Source: Kordiimonadales bacterium (GTDB lineage: Bacteria > Pseudomonadota > Alphaproteobacteria > Sphingomonadales > Kordiimonadaceae). Taken from it: DNA of 64,000 nucleotides. Under the pieces are notes generated by a model. The model was not told where the DNA came from. It ran no database searches and worked only from the letters and a program-made list of their open reading frames with translations. The DNA is taken from positions 22,077 through 86,076 of the forward strand of contig NVTU01000008.1 of NCBI GenBank assembly GCA_002401685.1. Reading direction: 5' to 3'. Made by a program: the position numbers and the translations under genes. Positions 17,960-27,962 of the stretch are shown here, in pieces (within the stretch, counting starts at the first letter, position 1; every line of letters begins with the position of its first letter).

Positions 17960-18583
17960 TTACAGTTTTTCTATGTCGCGGAGCCTTAAGATTACCCCTG
18001 ATGGGTCAGACAGGCTCTGATAGCGACTTATCTCCATATTCCAACAAGCTTTCGCTTCGGTCAATTCTTCTTCAAACTTTTCGCCTTTTAACAGCCAAAC
18101 TTCGGTGGTTGCGGACAAAAATGGAGCGGCCCAATCGAGTAACTTTAGAATTTTGGCGCACGCCCGGGCTGTGATTATATCAACGGGGAAAATATCGAGT
18201 TCTTCGATACGACTGTTATGAATCATAGCATTAGCACCGGTGTCCCGGACAACCTGCCGCATAAAGATACATTTTCGACCGTTAGATTCAACCATATGTG
18301 CCGTACCGACACCCATTGCTGCAAGCACCAAACCTGGGAACCCCGCGCCAGACCCGATATCGAGTATCGAAAGCTGCTTTTCACCAAAAACCTCTCGAAG
18401 TTTTGGGGCAAGCTGGGCCGAATCGAGAAAATGCCTCTTCCAGATTTCGTCGAGCGTACTGTTTGAGACAAGGTTTTTGGTCTTTTGCCACTTAATCAGC
18501 AGCTCACCGTAGGTCCGAAGTTTCTCCGATGTTTCACGTGAAACATCCGTGTCGTTCTCAAGATCAGAAAATGAATAATTCAT
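17960..18583 (-). CDS. rsmG: 16S rRNA (guanine-527-N7)-methyltransferase RsmG
   Basis: A 207-residue GidB family methyltransferase. The SAM-binding motif is SILDIGSGAGFPGLVLAAMG, preceded by IWKRHFLDSAQLAP. Its start is 11 bases after mnmG. Codons 13-18 lie within a perfect parS site (18530-18545), encoding DVSRETS, so ParB binding and protein coding share these bases. Confidence 0.96.
   Translation of the reverse strand: MNYSFSDLENDTDVSRETSEKLRTYGELLIKWQKTKNLVSNSTLDEIWKRHFLDSAQLAPKLREVFGEKQLSILDIGSGAGFPGLVLAAMGVGTAHMVESNGRKCIFMRQVVRDTGANAMIHNSRIEELDIFPVDIITARACAKILKLLDWAAPFLSATTEVWLLKGEKFEEELTEAKACWNMEISRYQSLSDPSGVILRLRDIEKL
18530..18545. promoter_or_regulatory. parS site 1, within rsmG
   Basis: TGTTTCACGTGAAACA, a perfect 16-bp palindrome identical to the consensus ParB-binding site, in the first codons of rsmG, 0.6 kb upstream of parA. 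Confidence 0.95.
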
Positions 18584-18594
18584 ATAGGGAAAAC

Positions 18595-20463
18595 CTAAGC
18601 AACGCGCTTTTTTTTGATATAACCGAGCAGCAGCGTGAGAGCCGCCGGCGTTACGCCTGCAATTCGAGCTGCGGCACCAAGCGTCGCTGGGCGAGCTTGG
18701 TTAAACTTCTCCCGCATCTCGTTTGACAACCCAATAACCGTATCGAAACTCAGGTCCTCAGGAATGATCATTTGTTCGTCTTTTCGAAAGGCAATTACAT
18801 CCGCTCGTTGACGGTCTATATAGGCATGATAAAGAGCATCAATCTCAATTTGCCCGGCAATAGAGGTACTTACACTAGATAGTTCATCCGGCCAGACCTC
18901 CCTAAGATTATTGAAGCCGATATCATTAAAGCCCAACAAAATGAAAGCAGAACGACGGACCCCGTCCTGCTTAACCTTCAGACCATATTCCACAGCCTGG
19001 TTAGGTGTAAGGGTCAACCGCTCAAGTATTACACGAGCCGCATCGAGAGATTTTTTCTTTTTTAAATACACACTTGCGCGCTCTGCCTTAACCAGCGCGT
19101 TAGCAATGCCCTTTTCCGTCAACCGTTGATCCGCGTTATCGGCCCGCAATGTCAGCCGGTACTCAGCCCGACTTGTAAACATCCGGTACGGCTCCTTTGT
19201 CCCCTGTGTGATAAGATCATCAAGCATCACACCAATATAGGCATCCGCGCGGTCTAGTATAAACGGCCCTTGTCCAGACACCTTAAAAGCAGCGTTAGCC
19301 CCAGCCATCAGCCCTTGGGCTGCTGCTTCCTCATATCCCGTCGTGCCATTAATTTGCCCCGCGAGATAAAGCCCAGGAACACGGCGTGTCTCAAGCGTAC
19401 CTTTCAATTCGCGCGGGTCAATATAATCATATTCAATGGCATAGCCCGGTTCGATAATCTTAGCATTTTCAAGGCCGGGTATGGTGGCGATGAAGGCTGC
19501 CTGTACTTCTTCCGGTAGGCTCGTCGATATACCGTTCGGGTACACTGTATGATCATCAAGCCCTTCTGGCTCCAAGAAAACCTGGTGATTATCTTTTTCC
19601 GCAAACCGAACAACTTTGTCTTCAATCGACGGGCAATACCGCGGGCCAGTCCCTTCAATAGTGCCGGAATACATTGGCGATCGATGTAAGTTGTCTCGAA
19701 TAACTTTATGGGTGGCCTCCGTTGTACGGGTGAGGTAGCAGCTAATTTGCGGCACAGTGACCTTGTCAGTCATAAACGAAAGCGGCACTGGTTGCTCGTC
19801 ACTGGGTTGCTCAATGCATACAGACCAATCGATGGTTCTGCCATCAAGGCGTGCTGGCGTGCCTGTTTTCAGCCTACCGAGGTCAAAGCCCAGTCCGTAA
19901 AAGGTATCAGATAAACCGTTCGCCGGTTGCTCACCAACTCGGCCCGCTGGAGTTTGCTGGTCCCCAACATGAATAAGGCCTCGCAGAAAAGTCCCCGTAG
20001 TAATTACCACCGCCGTTGAGAAGATCTCAGTACCGTCAGCCAGGATAACGCCGGTCACTATAGGTTTCGGCCCAGCCCTATCTAGAACAAGGTCCTCGAC
20101 TGCGCCCTCCATCAAGGTCAGGTTCTCGTAATCTTTCAAGATGCGCTGAACAGATTCTTTATAAAGGCGCCGATCAGACTGAGTGCGTGGCCCTTGAACT
20201 GCCGGCCCCTTTTTACGGTTTAACAAGCGGTACTGTATACCCGAGGCATCGGCTGCTATGCCCATGATCCCGTCGAGCGCGTCAATCTCCCGCACCAAAT
20301 GGCCTTTACCCAATCCACCAATTGCTGGATTACAAGACATGACGCCAATTGTATCGAGCTTATGAGTTAACAGACACGTCTTCGCCCCGGTACGTGCGGC
20401 AGCTGCTGCTGCCTCACAGCCTGCATGTCCTCCGCCCACAACTATTACATCAAACTGAACCAT
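18595..20463 (-). CDS. mnmG: tRNA uridine-5-carboxymethylaminomethyl synthesis enzyme MnmG
   Basis: A 622-residue FAD-binding enzyme (GidA) that with MnmE modifies U34 of several tRNAs. The N-terminus [23 protein letters not shown] binds FAD; the family motifs [21 protein letters not shown] and [12 protein letters not shown] are present. The ATG at 20463 is chosen; a TTG at 20472 has a GAGAG four bases upstream and could be used instead. It is followed closely by rsmG and preceded by mnmE across a 163-base gap holding parS site 2. Confidence 0.96.
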   Translation of the reverse strand: MVQFDVIVVGGGHAGCEAAAAAARTGAKTCLLTHKLDTIGVMSCNPAIGGLGKGHLVREIDALDGIMGIAADASGIQYRLLNRKKGPAVQGPRTQSDRRLYKESVQRILKDYENLTLMEGAVEDLVLDRAGPKPIVTGVILADGTEIFSTAVVITTGTFLRGLIHVGDQQTPAGRVGEQPANGLSDTFYGLGFDLGRLKTGTPARLDGRTIDWSVCIEQPSDEQPVPLSFMTDKVTVPQISCYLTRTTEATHKVIRDNLHRSPMYSGTIEGTGPRYCPSIEDKVVRFAEKDNHQVFLEPEGLDDHTVYPNGISTSLPEEVQAAFIATIPGLENAKIIEPGYAIEYDYIDPRELKGTLETRRVPGLYLAGQINGTTGYEEAAAQGLMAGANAAFKVSGQGPFILDRADAYIGVMLDDLITQGTKEPYRMFTSRAEYRLTLRADNADQRLTEKGIANALVKAERASVYLKKKKSLDAARVILERLTLTPNQAVEYGLKVKQDGVRRSAFILLGFNDIGFNNLREVWPDELSSVSTSIAGQIEIDALYHAYIDRQRADVIAFRKDEQMIIPEDLSFDTVIGLSNEMREKFNQARPATLGAAARIAGVTPAALTLLLGYIKKKRVA

Positions 20464-20610
20464 CAAACGCAACTAACTCTCTAGAAAAAACAGAAGCCAC
20501 AAAAATGCGGCGCAGGATTATACCTTGCCGTAAAACCAAGGCTGGCTATAGACCGTGCTCAGTCTAATGTCAAAAAAGAAGCAGTCCCAGGTCCAAAAGG
20601 GAGTAGTCGA

Positions 20611-20626
20611 TGTTTCACGTGAAACA
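20611..20626. promoter_or_regulatory. parS site 2, next to the mnmE stop
   Basis: TGTTTCACGTGAAACA, perfect palindrome, directly beside the last codon of mnmE in the mnmE-mnmG gap. Confidence 0.95.
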
Positions 20627-21979
20627 TCATTTTCCAATACAAAAATCACCGAACACAACATCTAACATATCTTCAACAGAAACCCTGCCGGTGATACGGC
20701 CCAGCGCCCGTGTCGCCATTCTGGCATCCTCCGCCGCAAGAACGGCATCAAAACCAGCATTTTGTTCAAACCGCGAAAGATGCGCTACAGTTTCTTCAAG
20801 GGCGTTTCTATGGCGTGCTCTTGTGAGAGACGGTTGTTCCCGGGGAGCCAAAGCGTTCGATACATGGTCGGAAAGTACCTTGAAAAAATCGTCAAGACCG
20901 AGCTCGTCCTTAACGGATACAGCAGCATGCGCCAAAACCCCTTCAGGAACATCTCCATGTTTCACGTGAAACATCGGCACTTTATCTGTCTGCGTAATTA
21001 CCAACAGAGTTTTATCGTCGAGTAATACACGAACAGCGGCAGGAATATTGGGCCAGGTATCGGCACGCACCAAAACCAACCTTAAATCTGCCTCATCAGA
21101 TTTTTTCAATGCACGGCGAACGCCCTCCTGCTCAACGGCGCTTTGACTGTCCCGAAGGCCAGCCGTATCAATCAACCGAACAGGGAACCCGTTTATGTCT
21201 AACGCCACATCAATCACGTCCCGCGTTGTTCCGGCTTCATCAGAAACAATAGCTACATCGGATTTGGCAAGGGCATTTAACAGCGAAGACTTACCTACAT
21301 TAGGCTCCCCCAATATCACCACACGGTAGCCATCCCGCAGAGCTTCACCGCGACGCCCATCCACAAGATATTGTGTTATACTATCGCGAAGACGCAATAT
21401 CTTCGGTAAAACCGCCCCTGCAACCCCGTCCGGCAGATTTTCATCAGGGAAATCGATATCTGCCTCCAAATGCGCCAAATGACCAACGATATCAGCCCGC
21501 CACCCTTCGTAAATTTCCTTCAAACCGCCATCTAGTTGGTTCAGCGCTTGTTCGCGCTGAGCGGCAGTTTGGGCATGGATTAAATCATTTAGACCTTCGG
21601 CTTCGGTAAGATCCAACTTCCCTTGCTCAAAAGCGCGTCGGGAAAACTCTCCCGCTTCGGCTGGCCGCAACCCATCCTGCGCCGCCAGCGCGGTGATCAC
21701 ACCGTCAACGACTGAGCGGCCCCCATGTAAATGGAGCTCAACAACATCTTCCCCTGTGAAACTTGCGGGTGCCTGAAATACCAAAACAAGCGCCTTATCA
21801 AGCCGCGCCTTTGATCCCGGATCCTTGAGCTCGCGGAGAACAGCTGTTCTAACTTTTGGAACAGGTCTGCCACTAAGCGCCACCAACGCCTCAAATGCAC
21901 AGGGCCCAGAAAGCCGCACCACAGCAACGCCAGCAACGCCTGCTCCGCTCGCCAGTGAAAATATTGTATCTTTATCCAA
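20627..21979 (-). CDS. mnmE: tRNA modification GTPase MnmE
   Basis: A 450-residue MnmE/TrmE. The N-terminal tetrahydrofolate-binding domain (DTIFSLASGAGVAGVAVVRLSG, FTGEDVVELHLHGG) is followed by the G domain (GEPNVGKSSLLNALAKSDVAIVSDEAGTTRDV, DTAGLR, TQTDK) and the terminal CIGK cysteine motif. It is the partner of MnmG and first in the leftward run toward parB. parS site 3 lies inside it, encoding part of MFHVKHG. Confidence 0.97.
   Translation of the reverse strand: MDKDTIFSLASGAGVAGVAVVRLSGPCAFEALVALSGRPVPKVRTAVLRELKDPGSKARLDKALVLVFQAPASFTGEDVVELHLHGGRSVVDGVITALAAQDGLRPAEAGEFSRRAFEQGKLDLTEAEGLNDLIHAQTAAQREQALNQLDGGLKEIYEGWRADIVGHLAHLEADIDFPDENLPDGVAGAVLPKILRLRDSITQYLVDGRRGEALRDGYRVVILGEPNVGKSSLLNALAKSDVAIVSDEAGTTRDVIDVALDINGFPVRLIDTAGLRDSQSAVEQEGVRRALKKSDEADLRLVLVRADTWPNIPAAVRVLLDDKTLLVITQTDKVPMFHVKHGDVPEGVLAHAAVSVKDELGLDDFFKVLSDHVSNALAPREQPSLTRARHRNALEETVAHLSRFEQNAGFDAVLAAEDARMATRALGRITGRVSVEDMLDVVFGDFCIGK
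20958..20973. promoter_or_regulatory. parS site 3, within mnmE
   Basis: TGTTTCACGTGAAACA, perfect palindrome, 347 bases from site 2 and inside mnmE in the inter-motif region of the G domain. Confidence 0.95.
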
Positions 21980-22109
21980 CTGTCTGTCCGCCTAACATTA
22001 ATGTTGCAGCCTCTTGCTTGACCGGTTAGCAAGAAGAATAGAATTATCTTTCTGCCCTACCGCTCAATTTACCACCTGTGTTATTGCTTTCTTTACTTCG
22101 GGAACCACT

Positions 22110-22610
22110 ATGTCGCAACTGTCGATGCACACTCCTATCATAGATATCACCATCACAGAACTGGATGGCTCGATCATCTCTCTGGATTGGGGATGGTCTC
22201 CTTTTCAGGAAAGTTCGCCACTGCTGCAGGAAGCCAAGCGTCAGCTTGATCTCTATTTTGATGGAGAGCTAGAAACATTTAGCCTACCGATCCAGCCGAT
22301 GGGTACCAGGCACCAGGAAAAAGTTTGGCATGCGATGATGGAAATTCCGTTCGGCGCAGTGGCAACATACGGCGAATTGGCGAAAAAAATTGGCTCCGCT
22401 GCCCAGCCTGTTGGCTCGGCTTGCGGTAGAAACCCGTTACCGATATTAGTACCGTGCCACAGAGTTGTGGGATCAGGCGGAAACTTTGGCGGATATTCTG
22501 GCGATGGTGGGCTGTATACCAAACGCGCGTTGTTGGTTTTGGAAGGCGCGCTTTCGATCGAAGAAGGCAAAGCCTTAGAGGCATCCGGTGCGTTGGATGA
22601 GCCAGAATAG
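22110..22610 (+). CDS. ogt: Methylated-DNA--protein-cysteine methyltransferase
   Basis: A 166-residue O6-alkylguanine transferase that removes alkyl groups from DNA in a suicide reaction. The active site is LVPCHRVVGSGGNFGGYSGD, with acceptor Cys near residue 116; the DNA-reading helix is FGAVATYGELAKKIG. The start at 22110 fits the family length; upstream in-frame codons from 22014 overlap the mnmE promoter region and are probably not translated. It is divergent from mnmE. Ogt and the catalytic part of Ada are not distinguishable beyond the lack of an Ada N-domain. Confidence 0.92.
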   Translation: MSQLSMHTPIIDITITELDGSIISLDWGWSPFQESSPLLQEAKRQLDLYFDGELETFSLPIQPMGTRHQEKVWHAMMEIPFGAVATYGELAKKIGSAAQPVGSACGRNPLPILVPCHRVVGSGGNFGGYSGDGGLYTKRALLVLEGALSIEEGKALEASGALDEPE

Positions 22611-22680
22611 ACCCTGCAGACCGCCCGGATTCGGCCTCAAAACCTAAGAGCATCTACCTTTGAAAACAAAAAGAAACTCC

Positions 22681-23409
22681 ATGGTCCAATCAATTGATGT
22701 TGTGGCAACAGACGGCAGCGGCTGTTTCAAGGCATACATTGCAATGCCAAAGGCGGCGCCTATAACAGGGCCAACAGCGCGAACCTTCCCTGTAGTTTTA
22801 GCCATACAGGAAGTGTTTGGGGTAAACGCAAACATGCGCGGTGTATGCGATGCACTTGCCGATGAGGGATATATAGCCATTAGCCCAGACCTGTTCTGGC
22901 GTACGGAATCGGGACTAGACCTCTCGGACAAAATTCCCGCTGAACTGGAACGAGCACTCCAGCTTTTTCGATCTTTTGATTTTGAGAAGGGGATGGAAGA
23001 TTTGGAGGCAACAATATCAGCCGCCCGCGCCCTTCCAGAATGCAGCGGCAAAGTAGGCGCTGTTGGTTACTGTCTGGGCGGATTGCTCGCATACAAAGTT
23101 TCCACTGATCTAAACATCGATGCAGCCGTTAGTTATTACGGGGTTGGCATTGACCAGAAACTGAACGACGCTAGCGGCATTACATCCCCGATGATGCTAC
23201 ATATGGCCGGGGACGACCAGTTTGTGAACAAAGATCAGCAGCAGGCCATCACGGAAAAACTGTCAGCCCATGCCCACGTGACCCTTCATACTTATGTCGG
23301 ACAAGAACATGCTTTCGCACGCTCCGACAGCACGCACTGGAATATAGAAGCCGCAGAAATAGCTAATGGGAGAACAAATAGATTTTTTAAAACTATGCTC
23401 GAAATATAA
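22681..23409 (+). CDS. Dienelactone hydrolase family protein
   Basis: A 242-residue alpha/beta hydrolase of the carboxymethylenebutenolidase type. The nucleophile elbow is VGYCLGG (Cys near residue 131), with the acid in HMAGDDQFV and the His in GQEHAFAR. The N-terminal YIAMPKA and EVFGVNANMRGVCDALADEGYIAISPDLFWR match the family. A TTG seven codons upstream (22660) is an alternative start. It lies 70 bases after ogt. The substrate cannot be deduced; no aromatic ring-cleavage genes are adjacent. Confidence 0.88.
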   Translation: MVQSIDVVATDGSGCFKAYIAMPKAAPITGPTARTFPVVLAIQEVFGVNANMRGVCDALADEGYIAISPDLFWRTESGLDLSDKIPAELERALQLFRSFDFEKGMEDLEATISAARALPECSGKVGAVGYCLGGLLAYKVSTDLNIDAAVSYYGVGIDQKLNDASGITSPMMLHMAGDDQFVNKDQQQAITEKLSAHAHVTLHTYVGQEHAFARSDSTHWNIEAAEIANGRTNRFFKTMLEI

Positions 23410-23558
23410 TGATAGCGCATTTCTCACCGACCAAAGACTAGGTACAAACACACCCATATTTACTTGCTAATCGCCGTTATCTTGGTTGAATAAGCCACCC
23501 TAAAATCAATCGACCAATATGCTAAATATTCCTGATTATACTGAGGAAAAAGACCTGA

Positions 23559-24374
23559 ATGGATACCATAAATCGACGACCTGTCGGGCAGGCATACAGT
23601 GTTTGTGTTTTCAATTATTCGCAAATGAATAATTTTGGTGATAAATTGGGATGGAATCTTGCCAACGCAATCATTCCCCCAAACTTCACGTTAACATACA
23701 AAAGCTTGCCTTTGACGCCTGATCTCTGGGAAGCGCCTCTAAATAATTATGACCTCATTTTAGTAGGTACAGGCCAATCTATCTTTCACCGCAGTCTAGA
23801 CCCAGCCTTTCTTAAATGGCTAGAACAAGCCAAGTGCCCGAAAGTGGGACTATTCGGCTTGCAGTATCTGGATATGATAGACAAGACACTGTTGCAGCGA
23901 CTTGTTGATACATTGGATATCTGGTTTGTGAGAAACAAAGTAGACCTCGAGTTTTTACCGAAATGTGAACATACTCAGCATGTCGGTGACTTGCTTATTG
24001 ACTTTTTTCCACTAACAAAATGGTCCAATGACCACCGAATAAATATTCCTGCTAGTATTTCTAAAGCGAATTTCGACATCCAGCAATTGGTCCATAAATT
24101 TCAAGAGTACAAACACGTCCACTCTCACCGTATTCATCCACTATTATGCGCTCTGTGTTCGGCAGACCTTTTCTCATTCACTGAGCAACGAGAATTGCCG
24201 GATAGTAGTATATCGGGCAAATTTAACAAAATGTTGAAAGACATTTTTGACAGAGAATTCGAGGAAAATATCATTTACACCAATGATATGGAAAAAGTAA
24301 TTTCCTACAAAAAAATGGCGCGACAAAACATTAGTATGATCAATGATTGGATTACTGAGCGGTTTCCAGACTAA
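23559..24374 (+). CDS. Polysaccharide pyruvyl-transferase-like protein
   Basis: A 271-residue protein whose layout resembles the CsaB/WcaK polysaccharide pyruvyl transferase family: an N-terminal NNFGDKLGWNLANAI element, DLILVGTGQSIFHRSL (usual GGG replaced by GTG), PKVGLFGLQY, and the late HVHSHRIHPLLCALCSADLF resembling the conserved SxRxH block. Such enzymes add pyruvate ketals to surface glycans. The gene is visibly more AT-rich than its neighbours and stands alone, without glycosyltransferases, suggesting transfer. The assignment is by weak motif similarity only. GAGGAAAAAG precedes the ATG. Confidence 0.55.
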   Translation: MDTINRRPVGQAYSVCVFNYSQMNNFGDKLGWNLANAIIPPNFTLTYKSLPLTPDLWEAPLNNYDLILVGTGQSIFHRSLDPAFLKWLEQAKCPKVGLFGLQYLDMIDKTLLQRLVDTLDIWFVRNKVDLEFLPKCEHTQHVGDLLIDFFPLTKWSNDHRINIPASISKANFDIQQLVHKFQEYKHVHSHRIHPLLCALCSADLFSFTEQRELPDSSISGKFNKMLKDIFDREFEENIIYTNDMEKVISYKKMARQNISMINDWITERFPD

Positions 24375-24447
24375 TTGAAGTTTAACTATCTACACGTCTA
24401 AAACTTACCAATGGTTACCTACTAATGGACAATCCTTCGAACCGGAA

Positions 24448-25680
24448 TTAGGCCTTAAAGCCATCCGAAAGAATATCGTGAAACATAGCAATGCCGTCCT
24501 CGTAACCACTTAGAAGCAATGTATCGTTCGCGCCTGATGCCATACCGCGCTGGGCGTTTTCACAAACAAAATAGTCTTCCGATTGAAAGACACCATTTTC
24601 GATCAGGTCATAGGACCGAGCTATGTGGCTTTTCTCTTCATCCGTTTCAGCCAGCTTAGGCACTAGAAATGTGTGCGTTACCAGGGTTTCGTCAGTGCCT
24701 ACGGGAAACAGTCCTAAATGACTGATATAATCGGGATGATAAACCATGATGGTATTGGGGAAAATATAGTGTGCGAAGGAAACATGATTGCGGTCATCCC
24801 ACTCTTCTGCGGGCAGTTCTAAAGCGTCTTCAAAACTAGTGCGGGCAACAATGGCGCGGATGTGCTTGCCCACACGTTCGTTGGCAGTTTGGCCATCTAT
24901 GAAAAAACGGCCAACCGTTTTATTATGCAAGCGCACCACATGGTAGCCATCCTGAAAGGCTTCAACTATCAGTTTCCAGTTTGCTTTCTTCAGGCTGGTA
25001 TCCGACCGGTAGGTCAACTGATCCGCTACAGCAAAGCTATCCAAGTCATCACTGATTGTGCCGAGGAAGTCAGGCAGATCTATTGGTTTAGTATCGTCAA
25101 TTTGCACCCAGATAAAACCACTATGTTCTGCACACTGAACCGGCTTCAAATTTCGACACGAAAGATCAACACCTTCGAAACCATCCTTAAGCGGCGTATT
25201 TTTCAAGGTGCCGTCCAACCCGTATGTCCAGTGGTGATAGGGGCAAACAAACACCGGTGTCTTGCCAGTGCCTTCTTCCGCTACAAGCCGCATACCCCGG
25301 TGCCGACAGACATTTAAAAAAGCCCGTATCACCTTATCCTTGCCGCGAACAATCAGTAGCGGTTTACCCAGATGATCATGGGTAAAATGACTGCCTGCTT
25401 TCTCAAGCATCGAGGCATGCCCGACAATGACAGGTGTTTTGTCAAACAGCTCGGTTTGCTCTCGCTTAAGTAAATCTGGATCAAGATACATTTCGACAGG
25501 AACTTCCGAAGAAGGTGGTAGCGGAGCACTGTCTTGTCTTTTTACTTTATCCCTGAAAGTACTGAACATCTGCATATGCGGTTTCAAACTTTCTCCGCTT
25601 GCCATGGTATCTTTACTGTCTTTGCCCACGCCGCATCCTTTCAGAATATGCTGTCTTATCTGCCTAGATCTATCGCTCAA
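24448..25680 (-). CDS. Rieske aromatic ring-hydroxylating oxygenase, alpha subunit type
   Basis: A 410-residue oxygenase. The Rieske centre is C125-x-H127 and C146-xx-H149 (NVCRHRGMRL, CPYHHWTYGLDG). The mononuclear iron site begins with FQDGYHVVRLH. The family includes aromatic dioxygenases and also demethylases and choline- or carnitine-type monooxygenases, so the substrate is open. No beta subunit or reductase gene is adjacent, so electron donors must be encoded elsewhere. The start is TTG at 25680; an ATG at 25605 is an alternative, and both lie before the Rieske domain. Confidence 0.88.
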   Translation of the reverse strand: MSDRSRQIRQHILKGCGVGKDSKDTMASGESLKPHMQMFSTFRDKVKRQDSAPLPPSSEVPVEMYLDPDLLKREQTELFDKTPVIVGHASMLEKAGSHFTHDHLGKPLLIVRGKDKVIRAFLNVCRHRGMRLVAEEGTGKTPVFVCPYHHWTYGLDGTLKNTPLKDGFEGVDLSCRNLKPVQCAEHSGFIWVQIDDTKPIDLPDFLGTISDDLDSFAVADQLTYRSDTSLKKANWKLIVEAFQDGYHVVRLHNKTVGRFFIDGQTANERVGKHIRAIVARTSFEDALELPAEEWDDRNHVSFAHYIFPNTIMVYHPDYISHLGLFPVGTDETLVTHTFLVPKLAETDEEKSHIARSYDLIENGVFQSEDYFVCENAQRGMASGANDTLLLSGYEDGIAMFHDILSDGFKA

Positions 25681-25876
25681 TAAAAGTCTTCTCTAAATTA
25701 GATAAGGCGAAAGCTTTGAGAAAAAACTGTTGCTGAAGATTGGCCTCCATATTCTATCCCTAAACATGCAATGAGCGTGCTTCCCTGCACTCAGATATAT
25801 TAAAGCCAAAGCTAATAAAGTTTTGTATTCACCGCCATTCACACGTTAAGCCCATATTTTCCTAAGATTTATATGC

Positions 25877-25904
25877 AAAAAAAAAGGCCCGCAAAAGCGA
25901 GCCC
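25877..25904 (-). terminator. Rho-independent terminator of rho
   Basis: On the minus strand a GGGGCTCGC / GCGGGCC stem with a TTTT loop is followed by nine Ts, 24 bases after the rho stop. Confidence 0.85.
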
Positions 25905-25927
25905 CTTAATCCAAATTCTAACAGATT

Positions 25928-27196
25928 TTAGTTGTTCATCTGCGAGAAGAAATCATCATTATTTTTAGAATCCTTCATCTTACCAAGCAGGAATTCCATC
26001 GCATCAATTGTACCCATCGGTGTCAAGATACGGCGTAGCACCCACATTTTAGAAAGTGTCGCTGCATCAACAAGCAGCTCTTCTTTCCGTGTGCCGGATT
26101 TAACAATATCGATTGCAGGGAAAATGCGTTTATCAGCAACTTTGCGGTCGAGAATAATTTCACAGTTACCTGTGCCTTTAAATTCTTCAAAAATCACTTC
26201 ATCCATGCGGCTGCCAGTTTCAATGAGCGCCGTTGCAATGATAGAAAGCGATCCGCCTTCTTCAATGTTCCGTGCAGCACCAAAGAACCGCTTAGGGCGT
26301 TGGAGCGCGTTCGCATCCACGCCGCCTGTCAGTACTTTACCAGAGGACGGAACCACCGTGTTATATGCACGAGCAAGACGCGTAATACTATCGAGCAGAA
26401 TAACAACATCGCGGCCATGCTCCACCAGACGTTTGGCTTTCTCAATAACCATCTCTGCTACCTGCACGTGGCGCGTCGCTGGCTCATCAAAAGTTGACGA
26501 AACCACTTCAGCATGAACACTGCGCTGCATGTCGGTAACTTCTTCAGGCCGTTCGTCAATCAACAGAACAATCACAAAACACTCAGGGTGATTTTTAGTG
26601 ATGTTTTTGGCAATATTTTGCAGAAGAACAGTTTTACCTGTACGCGGTGGTGCGACGATCAAGGCACGCTGGCCTTTACCAATGGGTGCCACCAGATCAA
26701 TCACGCGCGGTGATTTGTCTTTTACTGTCGGGTCATTGGGATCAAGGCTAAAGCGCTCATCAGGATAAAGAGGTGTCAGATTATCAAAATTCACTTTGTG
26801 ACGCATTTTTTCCGGGTCTTCAAAGTTAATCTGATTAACTTTAAGAAGGGCAAAATAGCGCTCGCCGTCTTTCGGCGCCCTGATCTGGCCGTCGACTGTA
26901 TCCCCGGTGCGCAAGCCAAAACGGCGAATTTGCGAAGGGCTTACATAAATGTCATCTGGCCCTGGAAGATAGTTCGATTCAGGACTGCGCAGAAAACCAA
27001 AACCATCAGAAAGTGTTTCAACAACACCTTTTCCCAAGATTTCCACACCGTCATCAGACAGGTTTTTCAAAATAGCAAACATCATATCTTGCTTGCGAAG
27101 GGTGCTGGCGTTTTCAACACCGCATTCTTCAGCACACGTCAATAGGTCTGCGGGTGATTTGTCTTTCAAATCCTGCAAATGCATAGTTGCATCCAT
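25928..27196 (-). CDS. rho: Transcription termination factor Rho
   Basis: A 422-residue hexameric RNA helicase. The N-terminal Rho-N and cold-shock RNA-binding domains ([35 protein letters not shown]) precede the ATPase core: P-loop [13 protein letters not shown], Walker [18 protein letters not shown]-loop and R-loop [29 protein letters not shown]. Length is standard. It is on the same strand as hemJ and hemE, part of the origin-proximal rho-hemJ-hemE block. A leader of about 250 bases precedes it. Confidence 0.98.
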   Translation of the reverse strand: MDATMHLQDLKDKSPADLLTCAEECGVENASTLRKQDMMFAILKNLSDDGVEILGKGVVETLSDGFGFLRSPESNYLPGPDDIYVSPSQIRRFGLRTGDTVDGQIRAPKDGERYFALLKVNQINFEDPEKMRHKVNFDNLTPLYPDERFSLDPNDPTVKDKSPRVIDLVAPIGKGQRALIVAPPRTGKTVLLQNIAKNITKNHPECFVIVLLIDERPEEVTDMQRSVHAEVVSSTFDEPATRHVQVAEMVIEKAKRLVEHGRDVVILLDSITRLARAYNTVVPSSGKVLTGGVDANALQRPKRFFGAARNIEEGGSLSIIATALIETGSRMDEVIFEEFKGTGNCEIILDRKVADKRIFPAIDIVKSGTRKEELLVDAATLSKMWVLRRILTPMGTIDAMEFLLGKMKDSKNNDDFFSQMNN

Positions 27197-27449
27197 AGCT
27201 TTAGTACTCTTCTGGATAACTTGCCCGAAAGGGGCTGGCGATTTTAAATATCAATTTTCTAGTTTAGAAAATCAGTGATGGTGGGGAAGTTGGTCTCGTC
27301 AGTAGCCGAATGAGGTAATCAAACGGATGGTGTCACTTTTTACGTCCGGCAGGTGCGCGAACAACTGGAAGGTACCATGTCGGAACCATCTGTCAAGAAT
27401 TTTGCGTTCGCTAGAGAAAGCCCAAAATTATAGCCTAAAAAACAGCTAT

Positions 27450-27893
27450 TTAGAAAGGTCTTACAACAACCAGAATAACAACAGCAATTGCCACAAAAGC
27501 CGGCACTTCATTTATCTTTCGCAGAAACTTTTCGGACTTGGTTCGGTTACCATCGGCAAAATCTTTGCGTATGCGCGACAGCATGCCATGGAAACCTGAA
27601 AATAAAAACACCAGCGCCAATTTAGCATAAAGCCAAATTTCAGCACCAAACCCTAGGTTAAGAACAAGGCAAATCCCAAGTATCCATGCGGCGATCATGG
27701 CCGGGTTCAAAATAATGCGCATCAGTTTGGCTTCACGCTCAATCCATTTGGCATCTTCTTCAGACCCAACAGAATACTGACAGTGGTAGGCCAGATAGCG
27801 CGGCATCATAAACATACCCGCCATCCAGAAAATTACGAAAATAATATGGAACGCTTTCACCCAAAGATACGCGTCGCCCAAAAAGCCTTCCAT
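27450..27893 (-). CDS. hemJ: HemJ, protoporphyrinogen IX oxidase
   Basis: A 147-residue membrane protein with about four hydrophobic segments and the family motifs WVKAFHIIFVIFWMAGMFMMPRYLAYH near the N-terminus and KLALVFLFSGFHGML in the second half. HemJ oxidises protoporphyrinogen IX to protoporphyrin IX in bacteria lacking HemG and HemY. Its place directly downstream of hemE gives a heme-synthesis pair. Confidence 0.93.
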   Translation of the reverse strand: MEGFLGDAYLWVKAFHIIFVIFWMAGMFMMPRYLAYHCQYSVGSEEDAKWIEREAKLMRIILNPAMIAAWILGICLVLNLGFGAEIWLYAKLALVFLFSGFHGMLSRIRKDFADGNRTKSEKFLRKINEVPAFVAIAVVILVVVRPF

Positions 27894-27962
27894 TATTTTT
27901 TCTCCCTCGCCTCAATCACCACTATTCTAAGTTTGAATAGGCGTTAGGCTACAGCTTCAATC

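Noticed and set aside
26464..26471. CACGTG core in rho as a parS site
   Set aside because: Flanks do not match TGTTTCACGTGAAACA; the same holds for cores at 23278, 52014, 53894 and 57663.
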